A stretch of DNA of 64,000 nucleotides from Cristatella mucedo (Eukaryota > Bryozoa > Phylactolaemata > Cristatellidae): positions 250,001-314,000 of the forward strand of contig WPIO01000193.1 of the NCBI GenBank assembly GCA_009760855.2, written 5' to 3'. Positions within the stretch are counted from its first letter, which is position 1; each line of letters begins with the position of its first letter. Positions 49,248 to 60,945 of this stretch are shown here, piece after piece. The notes under the pieces were generated by a model. It worked only from the letters and a program-made list of their open reading frames with translations, was not told the origin of the DNA and made no database searches. A program made the translations under genes and the position numbers.

Positions 49248-51628
49248 CAGGGGTGTCCAACCTTTTTGCGTTGGGGGCCACATTAAAAAAATTTAAAAGG
49301 TCCGGGGCCACATGTAAATTGGCGTAGTTGACCGCATCAGAAAATAAGATCGTAATTTAGTATGACTATTACTATTATACTTAATAAATAAACCGCAATA
49401 CAATAGTATTTTTTTAGCATAATTATAATTAAAAATAATAAATAATACAAATTTAATCATGTGTCCTGGAAAATAATTCGATAGATATTATGGCCGATCT
49501 TTTACTTTTGGATTTTTATTTTAATAATATGAAGACAGAAACTTATAAAACTTACAAAATTACATGACAAGGACTCACATAATATTAATGTCTTTGGATT
49601 AATTAAATGCCACAGGTATTCAATGTCTTCTGCACTGCAGGCATCAATGATATATTTGGCATTGTTTCTGTTTGCATAAAAGTCGACATCTGCTGCAACG
49701 GTGGATGTGGCAATTCTAATGATTCCTGATAAATGTTCATCTGTAAAAACGGATCGAGTCTTTGTTTTCACATTTTTCAGTCTGGAAAAAAGCTGTTCAC
49801 AGCAATATGTGCTGCCAAAAAGTGCAATATACCTGCGAGCATGTTTGGCTAGGTTAGGAAAAGACTCTGATGAAACATACTGCCTGCAAAAGGTAACAAG
49901 GTCATGCTGATCATAAGCAGTTTTTAAATTGCTGTCATTATGAATGTCGATTAGTTCGAGTTGAAATTCATCAGGTGCATCACAGGGATCGATATTAAAT
50001 GGATTACTAATCATGTTCATGTCATCCGCATGCTGTTGGAAATCCTGAAACCTCTCTTCGAATTCATCAACAAGTTTGCTAACAAGAGTGGAGTACTTCA
50101 TATGAGCCAGCGTTTCAGGCGATCTTGTTGCTAGTGTTGTGAAATTTAACAGTTTCTTCTGATCTAAGTGTTTCCGGAAAAGCCTCAGCTTTTGCACAAA
50201 TGCGACAACACACTCATACATTTTATGGACCAGTTGATCCTTACCTTGGAGTTTGACATTAAGATCTGCAAGATGCTTGGTCATGTCCACCAAAAAAGCC
50301 AAGTCATTCAACCACTGCTGGTCATCGAGGAAGCCAACATCTTTTCCCTTTTCTGTCATAAATGTTTTTATTTCGTCCCGAAGTGACCAAAACCTAGCTA
50401 ATATTAGTGTTTGCCCTACTTAGCCAACGGACTTGGCATAAATAAATAACATCACAATGATCTGATCCCAACTCTTCAAGGAAAGCCTGAAATTGTCTAT
50501 GGTTACTTACTACTCTCCTACTGCCGACTATGGCACATCTTTTCAGCGGTCCTGAGCTGTTACTTCTATGCTACTCACTACCTCAACTGCTCTCCTGACT
50601 CTGCTATGCTTCCCACTTTCTCTTTGTTGCGTGAGACGAAGTCTGTTGGCTACCGAATGCGTACCGAAAGCCGCTTAGGCTGTGAGTGCGCTATACAAAA
50701 CTCTCTCCTGCGTAACACCCACATTGTCTTTATGACTTTGTGGAGTTAGAGATGGAGATACATTGTTTAGCGCAGGAGACCTTATCACATTGACTGTTGA
50801 AACTACATTGTCCATTACATGTTGCAGGCTCAAGACCTTTGCACATAGCTGTTCTTGGTGGATGATGCAGTGATGACTGACAATTTTGTGAGGTACTAAT
50901 TTTACCATTAAAGATACAAATCCATTGTGTCTACCTGTCATTGAAGCGGCTCCGTCTGTGGTTAAACCAATCTATTTAGTTTCAGGAAGATTAAATTTTG
51001 TGAGGACCCTCTTGACCTGATCCAAAATATCCCTCCCCGTTGTAGTGCCTTTCATTGAACATATATCCAACAGTTCTTCGATAATGACAAACTTTCCTGT
51101 TACTCCGCGTACAAACACCGACAGTTGAGCCGTATCGCTATTGTCCGTGCTATCGTCGAGCGCAAGAGAATAAAATTCGCATTCAGCAGGTTTTTTAGTG
51201 AGACTTTCTTCTATGTCGGATGCGAGCTCGTCAACTCTTCTCGCAACCGTTTGATAAGAAAGACTGACTTTCTCTACTTCTGACTTCTTTTCTGGACAGA
51301 CCACATCAGTGAACAGCCTGAGGCATTCCTTAACAGATTCACCATCGGAAAATGCTTCCCCCCCGCTTAGCTATAGCTTCAGCTATTAAAAAACTTACTT
51401 TGGTTGAAGCCTCAGACTTGTTGCTGACTGCTGTAAACAATGACTGCTGTCCGATGACGCTCTGTTTCAACGAGTTCACGCGATCAATTCGAAGTTGACC
51501 AGTCAGGCTGTTGTACCTGTCGCCATGCTTTGTTGAAAAATGTTGCTTAACATTGTACTCCTTTGCAACGGCAATTGTTTCTTGGTAGTCAATTTTTCGT
51601 TTTTGCTAGTATTCACATTCGCCGCCAT
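49248..51628 (-). pseudogene. hAT transposase pseudogene (GTF2IRD2/ZBED-like)
   Basis: The left end starts CAGGGGTGTCCAACCTTTTT, a hAT-Charlie type terminal sequence. The coding remnants on the minus strand, in order: 'MAANVN' (51628), 'HFSTKHGDRYNSLTGQLR', 'FYSLALDDSTDNSDTAQLSV' (first catalytic Asp region), 'FVSLMVKLVPHKIVSHHCII', then 'FQAFLEELGS', and the open 285-codon C-terminal frame with 'FGSTYCCEQLFSRLKNVKTK' (hATC dimerisation region). The order fits GTF2IRD2/SCAND3-like transposases. There are several stops and frameshifts, and a LINE-B fragment interrupts it. The other terminal repeat was not found before the LINE-A at 52027, so that end may be lost. Confidence 0.85.
50505..50763 (+). 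mobile_element. LINE-B 3' fragment inside hAT
   Basis: Plus-strand LINE-B 3' end (CTCTCCTACTGCCGACTATG to GTTAGAGATGGAGATACA). It separates hAT codons that otherwise read 'RSPALN' directly into 'HRQFQAFLEEL'. Only about 3 bp (GTT) are shared at the junctions. Confidence 0.8.
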
Positions 51629-52026
51629 TTTTCTCTGTGAAATAAAAAAACAGATCAGTTACGAATTGATTAATTTATATTTTATCACAGCAATATCTTA
51701 GTAATAGTAAGTAAGTTGAGCAATACGCGTTTTTTGAAAAACCTACCTGACTGATTCCAGTTCGTGCAGCAGCAGCTGAGAAACGGCTCTTTTTTCTATC
51801 CACAATGTGAAACAGTTAATTCCGCTCGCAGAAGCGTTATAAATGTGATCGTAATGGCGCCGCTGTAGCACAAATATATTACCCCTTCACGCCAAAATGT
51901 TCACATGAAGGTTAGCAAGATAAATCTATTATTTTACCTTCACGCGAAAATAGCCATTTAGACACCTTCACGCTTCACGCGCGTGTGAAGCACATCACAG
52001 CGCCTTATATCGCCGTTTGTAATGAT
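51629..52026. other. No gene recognised
   Basis: hAT 5' region or host flank. Short CTTCACGCG repeats at about 51885-51985. Confidence 0.45.
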
Positions 52027-54860
52027 TAATAATAATAATAATAATAATATTGCACTTGATAAAGCGCCCTCAGAGAACTTAATCTCTTTCTAGGCGCTTT
52101 ACATTTGCTGCAAAGTGATACGCAATAGAATAGTAAGTAAAATCATGCTTGAAAAACAAACAAAATGAATAACATGGTTAGGGGTTACATGCACTGGGTC
52201 AGCATGCAAGTGTGGTTAGTGGCAGCATGCACAGTGTCAGCATGCATAAGCACATGAAGAACGAATCACAGGGACCCATTAAATGCTGTCCTAAATAGGT
52301 ATGTTTTTAAGTTTCTTTTAAATGTGGTCAGGTCAGGATTATTATAGGATATCATTGTTCTGATGCAGGTCGGGAGGGAGTTCCAGGCTGTGGGAGCATA
52401 CGAGCTAAATGCACGGTCTCCAAAGGATTTAAGGTTTGTACGAGGTATTTCTAGACTGTTGGATTCCGAAAAGCGAGTGGTACGATGCTTTGCCTGATGG
52501 GGTAGTATATCTGAAAGATAGGCTGGAGCCATAGAATGAAGAGACCTAAAAGTGAGCGACAAAACCTTGAAGTCAATCCGTTGCTTGACTGGTAACCAGT
52601 GCAGGTCGGCGAGAAGTGGAGTAATGTGGCAACTGCGACGCTCACGACAGACAAGCCTAGCTGCAGAGTTTTGCACCAGCTGCAATCGCCTGATCGCACA
52701 TGCTGGTAGGCCAGTAAGCAGTGAGTTGCAGAAGTCGAGACGAGATGTCACGAATGCATGGACCAACTTGGACGTGGTATCCTTATCTAAACAAGCCCTA
52801 ATTTTAGCAATGTTATGAAGCTGAAAATAGGCTGATTTGACTGTGGAGCTGATATGGTCGTCTAACGAGAGGTCGCTTTGGAATATGACACCTAGATTTC
52901 GAGCTGATGCAACTGAAGATATGCTGGCAGAGCTAATTTTGAAAGTCGGCCTTTCCAATTTCTGAATAACACTAGGTTTGCCCATAACTAGTAAGTTAGT
53001 TTTATCATCGTTTAGTTTTAGAAAATTTGCTGCCATCCATGATCGGATGTCATCAATGCATGCAGCAAGTGAGTTGAGAGAATTTGAGGTGCTCGAAGGC
53101 TGGGAGGGATCAAAGCAAAGGTACAACTGAGTGTCATCCGCATAGAAGTGAAAGCCTAGATTGTGCTTGGCAATCACATCAGCGAGAGGGAGAGTATAAA
53201 CGGTGAAAAGGACCGGACCTAGCACAGAGCCCTGAGGTACTCCATATTTCAGAGGTACTTCAGATGATCTTTGTCCATTCACGTCAATACTCTGGAGTCT
53301 CCCACTGAGATAGGACCTGAACCACTGCAGAGCAGTGCCAGTGATGCCCAGGCGAGATGAGAGGCGCTCTAGAAGTACTTTGTGATCGATGGTATCAAAA
53401 GCTGCCGAAAGATCGAGCAAAACAAGAAGAGACACTCTGCCCATGTCTGCATTCCTAAGTAGGTCGTTGTATACCCGAAGCAATGCTGACTCTGTGGAGT
53501 GATTAGCTCTAAAGCCAGACTGGAACTTACTAGCAAGGTGTGAGGTTTCGATATACGAGTTCAGCTGGTCTGCCACGACCCGTTCCAGTGTCTTTGATAG
53601 GAATGGTAGAAGGGAGACTGGGCGGTAGTTGCTTAAGTTCTCTTGGTCTAGTGTAGCTTTCTTAAGAAGTGGCCTGACTACAGCTTTTTTGAAAGGTGCT
53701 GGGACCTGACCTGAGGCTAATGACATATTAATGATGTTGGTTATGCATGGCAGCAGCAGATCAATGCAACGTAGGAGCAGGACAGTGGGAATAGGGTCCA
53801 GTGGACTTGTTGTCTTCTTTGATTGAGATACGAGCTTTAGGACTACATCACTAGTGACCTGTTTAAATGCAGACATTGAGGCGCAGCCAGGAACCGAGGA
53901 ACAGCATTCTAGTGGGAAGGTTGTCATCGCAGGGATGGATTCCCTGATTTTGTCTATCTTCTGCACAAAGAATCGAGAGAAGCGATCGGCTAGATCATCA
54001 CAAGGATCATCAGGTAAGGAGCTAACCTGGGAACGGTTGAGGAGATGGTTTATTGTCGACATCAGCATTTTTGGATTGTGCATCTGTGATTCAACAATGT
54101 TTCTACAGAAGCTAGACTTAGCCTTTGCTAGGATCAATTGGTACGACCTACAGTAGTCTTCATATGCCTGTCGATGGACAGTTAGTCCGGATCTTTTGTA
54201 TGCCTTTTCAAGCTTTCGTTTAGTAGACTTGGCTAGTTTAATGTCTGTGGTAAACCATAGGCCGTCTGGGCGGGGGCGCACAGTGCGCTTTGTCAAAGGT
54301 GCAAACTCGTCGAGCGTGTCAGCTAGTGTCGTGTTGTAGCAATCTACCAGTGATGACAGATCGGAGGGAGGACTGAGCAGCAAAGGTGAAGCAGATATGC
54401 TCGCACGGACAGCATCGATGTCAAGGGTCTTGAGGTTTCGCGATTCACAGGTTATTTTAGAGGAGAATGTGGGCACACACTGTAGATTGAATGAGATCTG
54501 CATGTGGTCAGATAAGCAGGATTTGGTGATAACTGGTGATGACAAAGTGCAGTTATATGAGAAAATTTGGTCGAGTGTGTGACCCTTGATGTGGGTAGGG
54601 CCATGCACATGAGTCACAAGAGATAATGAGTCTGTCAATGTACGAAATTCGGTGCTGAAAGCGTCAGATAAGTTATCAAAGTGAACGTTGAAATCACCCA
54701 TAACGAGGAAGGATCGATTTCTTGCACATAGAATCGAAATGAGATCGGAGAAATCTGAGATAAAGGAGGATTTGGTACCTGGTGGGCGATAGACTACTGC
54801 CACTAGAGCGAAGCCCCCACAAGCGAGTCGTTGCGTTGTCGACACGGCTGTATTATGTGA
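52027..54860 (-). mobile_element. LINE-A, longest copy
   Basis: Non-LTR retrotransposon of the CR1/L2-like group (inference from ORF2 style), with (ATT)n tail at 52027-52049 and the family 3' UTR. It is 5'-truncated within the endonuclease domain near 54860. The other LINE-A copies in the window share its 3' portion. Confidence 0.92.
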
Positions 54861-54944
54861 TCTAGCAGCCGTCGTGCGTGCTGCTCCGGAGCACGAGGTG
54901 GTAGGAGAGAGAAGAGAGTGGATAGCGTGAGTACAGGCCGACAC
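52266..54944 (-). CDS. LINE-A ORF2: partial endonuclease plus reverse transcriptase
   Basis: 892 open codons; about the first 28 come from flanking DNA. Endonuclease C-terminal part: 'FLVMGDFNVHFD', 'HTLDQIF', 'SCLSDHMQI' (the SDH catalytic motif). Reverse transcriptase: 'NYRPVSLLPFLSKTLERVV', 'FQSGFRANHSTESALL', 'LVLLDLSAAFDTIDH', 'GVPQGSVLGPVLF', and the catalytic YADD box at 53133-53144. The post-RT region ends '...FRTAFNGSL'. The protein would nick target DNA and copy its own RNA there. It lacks the N-terminal endonuclease residues, so this copy is not autonomous. An extra segment of about 18 bp (TTATTATAGGATATCATT) near 52338-52355 adds six codons absent from the other copies. Confidence 0.9.
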   Translation of the reverse strand: MSACTHAIHSLLSPTTSCSGAARTTAARSHNTAVSTTQRLACGGFALVAVVYRPPGTKSSFISDFSDLISILCARNRSFLVMGDFNVHFDNLSDAFSTEFRTLTDSLSLVTHVHGPTHIKGHTLDQIFSYNCTLSSPVITKSCLSDHMQISFNLQCVPTFSSKITCESRNLKTLDIDAVRASISASPLLLSPPSDLSSLVDCYNTTLADTLDEFAPLTKRTVRPRPDGLWFTTDIKLAKSTKRKLEKAYKRSGLTVHRQAYEDYCRSYQLILAKAKSSFCRNIVESQMHNPKMLMSTINHLLNRSQVSSLPDDPCDDLADRFSRFFVQKIDKIRESIPAMTTFPLECCSSVPGCASMSAFKQVTSDVVLKLVSQSKKTTSPLDPIPTVLLLRCIDLLLPCITNIINMSLASGQVPAPFKKAVVRPLLKKATLDQENLSNYRPVSLLPFLSKTLERVVADQLNSYIETSHLASKFQSGFRANHSTESALLRVYNDLLRNADMGRVSLLVLLDLSAAFDTIDHKVLLERLSSRLGITGTALQWFRSYLSGRLQSIDVNGQRSSEVPLKYGVPQGSVLGPVLFTVYTLPLADVIAKHNLGFHFYADDTQLYLCFDPSQPSSTSNSLNSLAACIDDIRSWMAANFLKLNDDKTNLLVMGKPSVIQKLERPTFKISSASISSVASARNLGVIFQSDLSLDDHISSTVKSAYFQLHNIAKIRACLDKDTTSKLVHAFVTSRLDFCNSLLTGLPACAIRRLQLVQNSAARLVCRERRSCHITPLLADLHWLPVKQRIDFKVLSLTFRSLHSMAPAYLSDILPHQAKHRTTRFSESNSLEIPRTNLKSFGDRAFSSYAPTAWNSLPTCIRTMISYNNPDLTTFKRNLKTYLFRTAFNGSL

Positions 54945-55084
54945 ACAGACAGAAAGGGAATTGAGTGGCTAGGCGTGCGTCACGTGCCGACAAGGAGCGT
55001 TTCCGGTTGGGCGGACGGAACGTCGGCTGGGGCGGAACCACGTGACGGTGATGACACGCCCACAAGAGAACAATCTCTATTCCG

Positions 55085-55180
55085 GCGCTTCGCGCGTGCC
55101 TCCGGGCTCGAGCCCACGACCTCTGCCAGACCTTGGTCGAGGCGAGCACCTTAACCGCTGGACCAAACCATCTCGGTAAT
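55085..55180 (-). mobile_element. SINE-A head fragment
   Basis: Inverted B-box region GGGCTCGAGCCCACGACCTC and A-box region GCACCTTAACCGCTGGACCA; the LINE-like tail is missing. Confidence 0.7.
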
Positions 55181-55544
55181 TAATCAACTATGTTATAGAA
55201 AATAGTCAAAATTCTAGAATAACCAGAAATACTTCATGTTCAGTTATACCTTGTCATGTTAAAAACGGAGGACGCCATTACAGATCCGCTCACGACGCCG
55301 TAAACTGAGTTTGGAAAGAAGGAACTGACGGTTGGTGTCGAAAGGCCGAGGACGAAGCCCGGGCGCCCGACGACCCTACCCCACCCGCTCTACAGCCTGG
55401 CCAGACCTCACTCATGTCTTTCTTCGCCAACAAGTAGAGAATACAAAATTGAACTCTGATCGGGTATAGCTTTATTGACCAAAATAAGATGATTGAGCCT
55501 ACAACGAGGTCTATCTGACTTTTGTTCGCGACGTTAGAGCGATT

Positions 55545-55628
55545 TTGCGAGATCCGGGTCCTTTTGGGGACCCGGGTCTCCACCAATAGGTTCATATGCC
55601 CCCTGTCTCCTATGGTACGCCACTGCTA
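55545..55628. repeat. Repeat end shared with 47.15-47.31 kb (inverted)
   Basis: GGACCCGGGTCTCCACCAAT, then AGGTTCATATG, is the inverted match of 47267-47312. It ends in TACGCCACTG, the complement of CAGTGGCGTA, which looks like a DNA-transposon terminus. Confidence 0.5.
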
Positions 55629-56243
55629 CCGAGAGGTCGTGACTTGGCGGCCGCCCGCCGCCTAGTCACGGTTTGCATCTGTCGCGAGTCGGCGGCTGAT
55701 GCGTGTCGGTAGGTAGCTCTTTCCGGGGCCAGAATGCGTATTTTTCCCGTTAGTTTGTATAGCTTTCACTTCCTCCTTGAACTCACCTTTCCTGTCGCTC
55801 CGCGAAGCACCGCGGGGCGACAGCGCCTCTACGGTCGCACGGGGGCGGGGGGGGGGGGGGGGGGTTGGTGGAGGGCAACATTGGGATGCTCCATAAATTC
55901 AAGTCACTCGGCTCCTCGCCATTAATGCAAGCAAGCACGGAAAGCGAGTAACAGACAGCGAGTAGTGCCGAATGCAGCCCGAGCAGCCCTTGCTCCGCTG
56001 TCCTCATCGAAGCAAGCCCGAATGCTTGCAATACTATGCAAGGTGGAAGCAGACGGACTACTTGACTGTGGAGCTCACGTGCACATCGAGCCTACGACCC
56101 GTTAAAAGCTATAAGCGCTGAATAGCACTCGTGGCTGTAGTAGCTCACTCGCCGTGTCTCAGCGTGTTGCGTAAAGTCGACCTGCAACCGTTACCAATGG
56201 CCAATTCCAATTCGAAAGGGCAGCCGCTTCCGGGGCCGGCAAC
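55629..56243. other. No gene recognised
   Basis: Includes a long G-run (about 55842-55864). No coding domain seen. Confidence 0.45.
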
Positions 56244-56289
56244 ATGCCGACTAGAATCAAATGCATTCTTGTTATTATTATCGTTATAG

Positions 56290-58830
56290 ACTGCAAGCCA
56301 CTTAATCGGCGTAGCGAAGTTATTGGACTGCCTCTTACATTTCGCATGCTAAATGTCCGCTCGTTACAAACCGAGGAGTTACTTTTCCGCGATCGGTCTG
56401 TCCAGGAGAATCCAGGTCTGTCCAGGAGAATCCAGGTCTGTCCAGGAGAAGCTAATGCATTTAATGAAAACGTGGATGACGCCCTGCTCTGGTAGCCTGT
56501 TTACCTGAGACCAGCCAACCCGGGTTCTCATTATTTCAGTTCTTGCGATCTGACAAGGTTGGTAGTGCGGTTGCTATTGTTGTTCGAGAATTGTTTGGCC
56601 ACGACACATGCGGTTTTTCGCACAGGCCGCTGTCGTTTGAATCAGTTGCAATCAAGCCCTCATCAAAGACAATGTCTCTCACTTTTGTGATTTATCAATC
56701 TTCTTCTGGCTATCTAAACTTGTTTACAGAGAAGTTTTTGGAGTTCCCCACTAAAATATTTGTGTGTGACAGGCCGTTACTGATTGCAAGAGACTTAAAA
56801 CATTTACGTTGACAACCCTAGCAGCAGCCAGATCCGCTCATTTCTTGATTGTCTGGAGAACTTTGGTTTGGTTCAACCCGTTAATCATATCGCTCTCGTC
56901 GGTGGCCTAATCCTGGATCTCGTTATCACTAAGGATGTCTGCTCCACTGACCTTGTTGTGCCCGCTGACCCTCTCGGATCATTATTCGGTCTCTTTTACT
57001 GTTCCTGCCCCGTTGTACTTACGGGTTAACGTTGAGTTTGCTCAGCGACGCAACTTAAAAAAGCACTGATGGGAATAATTTTTTGAAATCTGTATGTGAG
57101 GCAGACCTTCTTGATTTGCACCCAGACGCGACCAAAAGTCTTGATACCCAAACTGATGGAGTGAACATGGCGCTTAGGAGTGCCCTTGACCAGAACGCTC
57201 ACATGCATTCAGTCCGCGTACTGAGTCGTGGAGGTTCCCTCCAATTTACGAAATAACTTCAAATGATGCGCCGTGTTGAGCGCAGGCTTGAACGCCGCTT
57301 TAAGAAGTCTTGGTCTGTTGTCGATCTAGTCAATTCAAATGACTTCCTTTTAATCTACACCCAGAAGCTTTGACAAGCCAGGGATTCTTTTTTTTTATCT
57401 CGGAAACAGAAGTCCTGCCAGTCTTATACAAAACAGATTTATAGACGGTACACAATTTGCTAGCTAATTCTGAGTGGTCTCACTCCCCAGATTTTGATGG
57501 CTCGGCCTACCAGTTTTCAGCCTTCTTCACTGACAAAATTGCGCCCCTCCATTAAGCTTCCTCCGGCTAAGGCAATTGCCGAATCCCAACCTGCGACCTT
57601 TCTTAAGGGATTTTCCGAGGTTTCTGCAAGCGATGCGGCTACCTTAATAATTTCCAGTAAAAAGAGCTCGTTTCCTGAAGACCCTACGCTATGCCTGCGC
57701 TTTCCTGAAGACCCTACGCTATGCCTGCGCTTTCCTGAAGACCCTACGCTATACCTGCGCTTTCCTGAAGACCCTACGCTATACCTGCGCTTTCCTGAAG
57801 ACCCTACGCTACACCTGCGCTTTCCTGAAGACCCTACGCTATACCTGCGCTTTCCTGAAGACCCTACGCTATGCCTGCGCTTTCCTGAAGACCCTACGCT
57901 ACACTGAAGACCCTACGCTACACCTGCGCTTTCCTGAAGACCCTACGCTATACCTGCGCTTTCCTGAAGACCCTACGCTATACCTGCGCTTTCCTGAAGA
58001 CCCTACGCTACACCATGGCTCAGTGGTCATCGCTGGCTGATTAACTTAGCCCAGCCACGATTGAGAATTTTTTATCTTCGACAGCTGTCTAAATTTTGAA
58101 AGCTTCCATAAGAAGGCTGCTTCCACAGCTAAACATCTCGTCGATTCCTATATAAGATTAGGAACTGTCTTCCATGGTGGCTTGCAAAAAATTAAACTAA
58201 CTTGTTGATTCTGGCTCAGCCAGATAATTTAGTTCCTTTTTTGGCAGGGCTACCGGAAAAAGCCTCTAGGCCACCGCAGCTAGTGATAAATATGGCTGCA
58301 AGGCTAGTTACAAAATCTTAAAGGTTTGACCGCGTGTCTCCTTTGCTGAAGATCTTGAATGAATGACGGTTGATCAAGGATACAGAACAGAGTTCTCATG
58401 CTGAACCACAAGGCCCGCCACGACTTAGCTCCTTCTTACCCAGCTGAACTGCTATACCAGTTTCAGCCTCCTCGTGCTCTCAGGTTGTGTATGGACAATA
58501 AATCAGCTGTTTAATTTCTCCGCTTCAAAGCCGTTGGCGACAGGATAATTTTTCTGTAAGTGCTAGACTGCGGAGCTCACTTTCACAATTCTTACGCAGC
58601 GACATCTACTCTCTTGCTGCCTTCCAGCCGTCCTGAGCTGCTACTTCCATGCTACTAACTACCTCAACTGCTCTCCCGACTCAGCTATGCTTCTCACTTT
58701 CTCCTGTTTTTGAGTGAGATGAAGTCTGTTATCCACCGAATGCGTACCACAAGCCGCTTAGACTGTGAGTTCGCTACACAAAACTCTCCTACATAGTCTT
58801 TGTGAAGTTACAGATGGAGATATATAGATG
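56290..58830 (+). mobile_element. LINE-B, longest copy, decayed
   Basis: Begins in the endonuclease ('LTFRMLNVRSLQTE', about 56335). Later endonuclease pieces are at 56530-56810 and 56850-56990 ('NFGLVQPVNHIALVGGLILD'). RT parts are mostly lost. The post-RT region resumes after a minisatellite ('AGLPEKASRPPQLVINMAAR' near 58250), and the LINE-B 3' end lies at about 58790-58830. There are many stops. Three copies of a 20-bp unit (CCAGGTCTGTCCAGGAGAAT type) occur at about 56400-56450. Confidence 0.7.
57668..58012. repeat. 30-bp minisatellite
   Basis: About 11-12 copies of TTTCCTGAAGACCCTACGCT plus ATGCCTGCGC (or ATACCTGCGC, ACACCTGCGC). One copy near 57900 is shortened. Because 30 is a multiple of three, the frame stays open ('FPEDPTLCLR' repeated), which is an artefact of the repeat. 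Confidence 0.95.
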
Positions 58831-59099
58831 CATTAAGAAGGCGTGCCATTGATGGTGCCTACGATTAGTCACTTTCTACGTATTTTCCGAGTCTTGGCCA
58901 ATAAGTAGAACCACGTTAGGCTGCTGAGCTTCACCAAGTCTTGCCTAAGTCTTAGACCTAGACCCCTAGTGTTGTTGACGCAGACACCGAAGACTCAAGC
59001 AGGTAGGACGCAGGCAGGAAGCGAGACTCGGCGAGTAAAGCCGGCTTTCGGAGCGAACACCCGACCGCGAGCATAATCAACGTTACTCTCTCCTGTAGA

Positions 59100-59345
59100 G
59101 TAACGTATCTCTATTTGTAAATCCACTTAGTCACAATCACCAACAAGGGTTTCATGCCGCAGAGTTTTCCATAGCGTACGAAGAGCCTTTTACCGGCTTT
59201 CGGTGGGCCAGCGGGCTTCCACCCAAGCAACCGAAAGAGCAGTCAGCAGCGTAGTTTAGTCAGTCAGGAGGGCAGGCGACGAAGTGAGTAGCATGGAAGT
59301 AGCAGTTCGCTACGGCTGAAAATAATGTCCCACGGTGGGCATGGT
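59100..59345 (-). mobile_element. LINE-B 3' fragment, diverged
   Basis: Diverged inverted 3' end (TATCTCTATTTGTAAATCCA) followed by the family's C-terminal region. Confidence 0.6.
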
Positions 59346-59477
59346 GGCTCTATTCTCAGTTGATGGCACGGGTTACGCTGCGGTGCCGTGGACATCTTCC
59401 AGGGCTCGTGCCTCGTCAAGTCCTGTCGTCGAGGTCCACTCAGACACTAATTCCCCTTTGGAATGAGATTTCTCGTC

Positions 59478-59605
59478 CGTGCAGGGCTCAAGTGGTTGCC
59501 TCGTACGACCAAAGTCGTGGGCTCGAGCCATGCGGCATATGTAGAGCGCCCGGATAGAGATTAAATTCTCCCGGGGCGCTATTCGAATGAAATACATAGC
59601 ATTTA
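59478..59605 (+). mobile_element. SINE-A copy, 5'-diverged
   Basis: B-box region GTGGGCTCGAGCCATG and LINE-like tail GAGATTAAATTCTCCCGGGG, then CGCTATTCGAATGAAATA. Confidence 0.65.
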
Positions 59606-59819
59606 TTTATTCGTAAGCAACGTTGGCTGTTTCTTGACGGCTATTTTTAATTTGACCGCTATATGCCGGACTCATTCACTAGATGATGAGAAAGTGCTGA
59701 TATTTCGGGCGGCTTGCGAGCAATTGGCAGAGTTACCCTCAAGCGCTTAATGTAATGGGCTCCCTCAGCAAAGTGACATCACCGCGGACGCCCAGCGGCC
59801 CCATTGGCTGGCGTCGTAG

Positions 59820-59856
59820 CGGGGGGGGGGGCCCCCCGCAGGGGGGGGGGCGGGAG
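59820..59856. repeat. G-run cluster
   Basis: Runs of G11 and G10 with a short C-run between them. Might form quadruplex or hairpin structures. Confidence 0.8.
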
Positions 59857-60039
59857 AAAGGCTATTCAGGTAAGCCAGTAAGGGAGAATCTGGCTTATTG
59901 AGAGTATGTTAGACCAGTGAATTTTCGTTTCCGTGCATGGTAGGAGCATTTGAAAGGTCGACGCGGCCTCCGAGTACCGAGCACCGTAATTTTTAACTTC
60001 AGACTTTGACCCAACTCTTCCTCTGTGTGGCCTTCACTG

Positions 60040-60945
60040 GCAGACAAACTCAGTCCAGCTATATGTCAGGCTTTTAATACTTATATGGACAGCAAGATTG
60101 CTCCAAAGTATTTCAAATCGGCCATCTCTCGACCAATACTTTGAAAGCCTGGATTGGATTCAGCGGTCCTAGCAATCTATTTATCCATTTGCCATCTTAC
60201 TTTATTTTTTGGTCAACGATTCTCAAAACGATTGAGGCTAAGCAGCTTGTAGAACACACTGAGAAAAATGAAATGTCAAATCAATTTCTGTCGGGATTCA
60301 AGCGATACCACTACACTGAAACTGCTGTTCTCCAGGTGACCAATGACATCCCAAGAAGTAACGACGGCTGCCTTATTACAGCCCTGCCCAGCCCCTGATC
60401 TGCCAGCTGCGTTTGAAGTTCAAACGGCAGCACTCCACTGAAACTGCTCTGTGACCACTGACACCCTATGGCAGCAACGATGACGGCAATGCCACTGCCC
60501 CAGAGCGGCTAGACCTATCAGTTGCCTTCTACACTATTGATCGCGATGTCCTAATTGAAAGGTATAGAACAACGATCGATCTGGCAGACGAGGCATTGGC
60601 GTGGTTTAAATCGTACTTCTCCGATCGTGTTCAATCCGCGTAGTGTGGGGCTCAGGTCCAATAGACCAGATCAGTCACCGGTCGAGTCGCACACGGATCA
60701 GTCCTCTCGGTTCTTTGCTGTTCTCCATTTGCAGCTACAGTGAATAGCAAACTGAATTATTTCCTCGCAGATAGTCAATCGTATGTGTCGGCTCATTTCC
60801 CTAAATTAGACGTAAATAAAACAAAACTCCAACTCCCAGGGCACTCTGTGAGCGTGCTTCTGGTAAGTGCGTAGAAAGAGATTAAGTTCTCTGAGGGTGC
60901 TATATAAAATGCATTATTATTATTGTTATTTTTATTATAGGTGAC
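60040..60945 (+). mobile_element. Decayed LINE with LINE-A-like tail
   Basis: RT finger-like remnants (around 60295-60350) with frameshifts, then the LINE-A end motif AGAAAGAGATTAAGTTCTCT at 60872-60891 and an ATT-rich tail. Confidence 0.55.

Noticed and set aside
49240-50501. GTCTATGG at 49240-49247 and at about 50494-50501 as a hAT target duplication
   Set aside because: The second occurrence is inside the transposase coding sequence (part of the N-H-R-Q-F codons), not at an element end.
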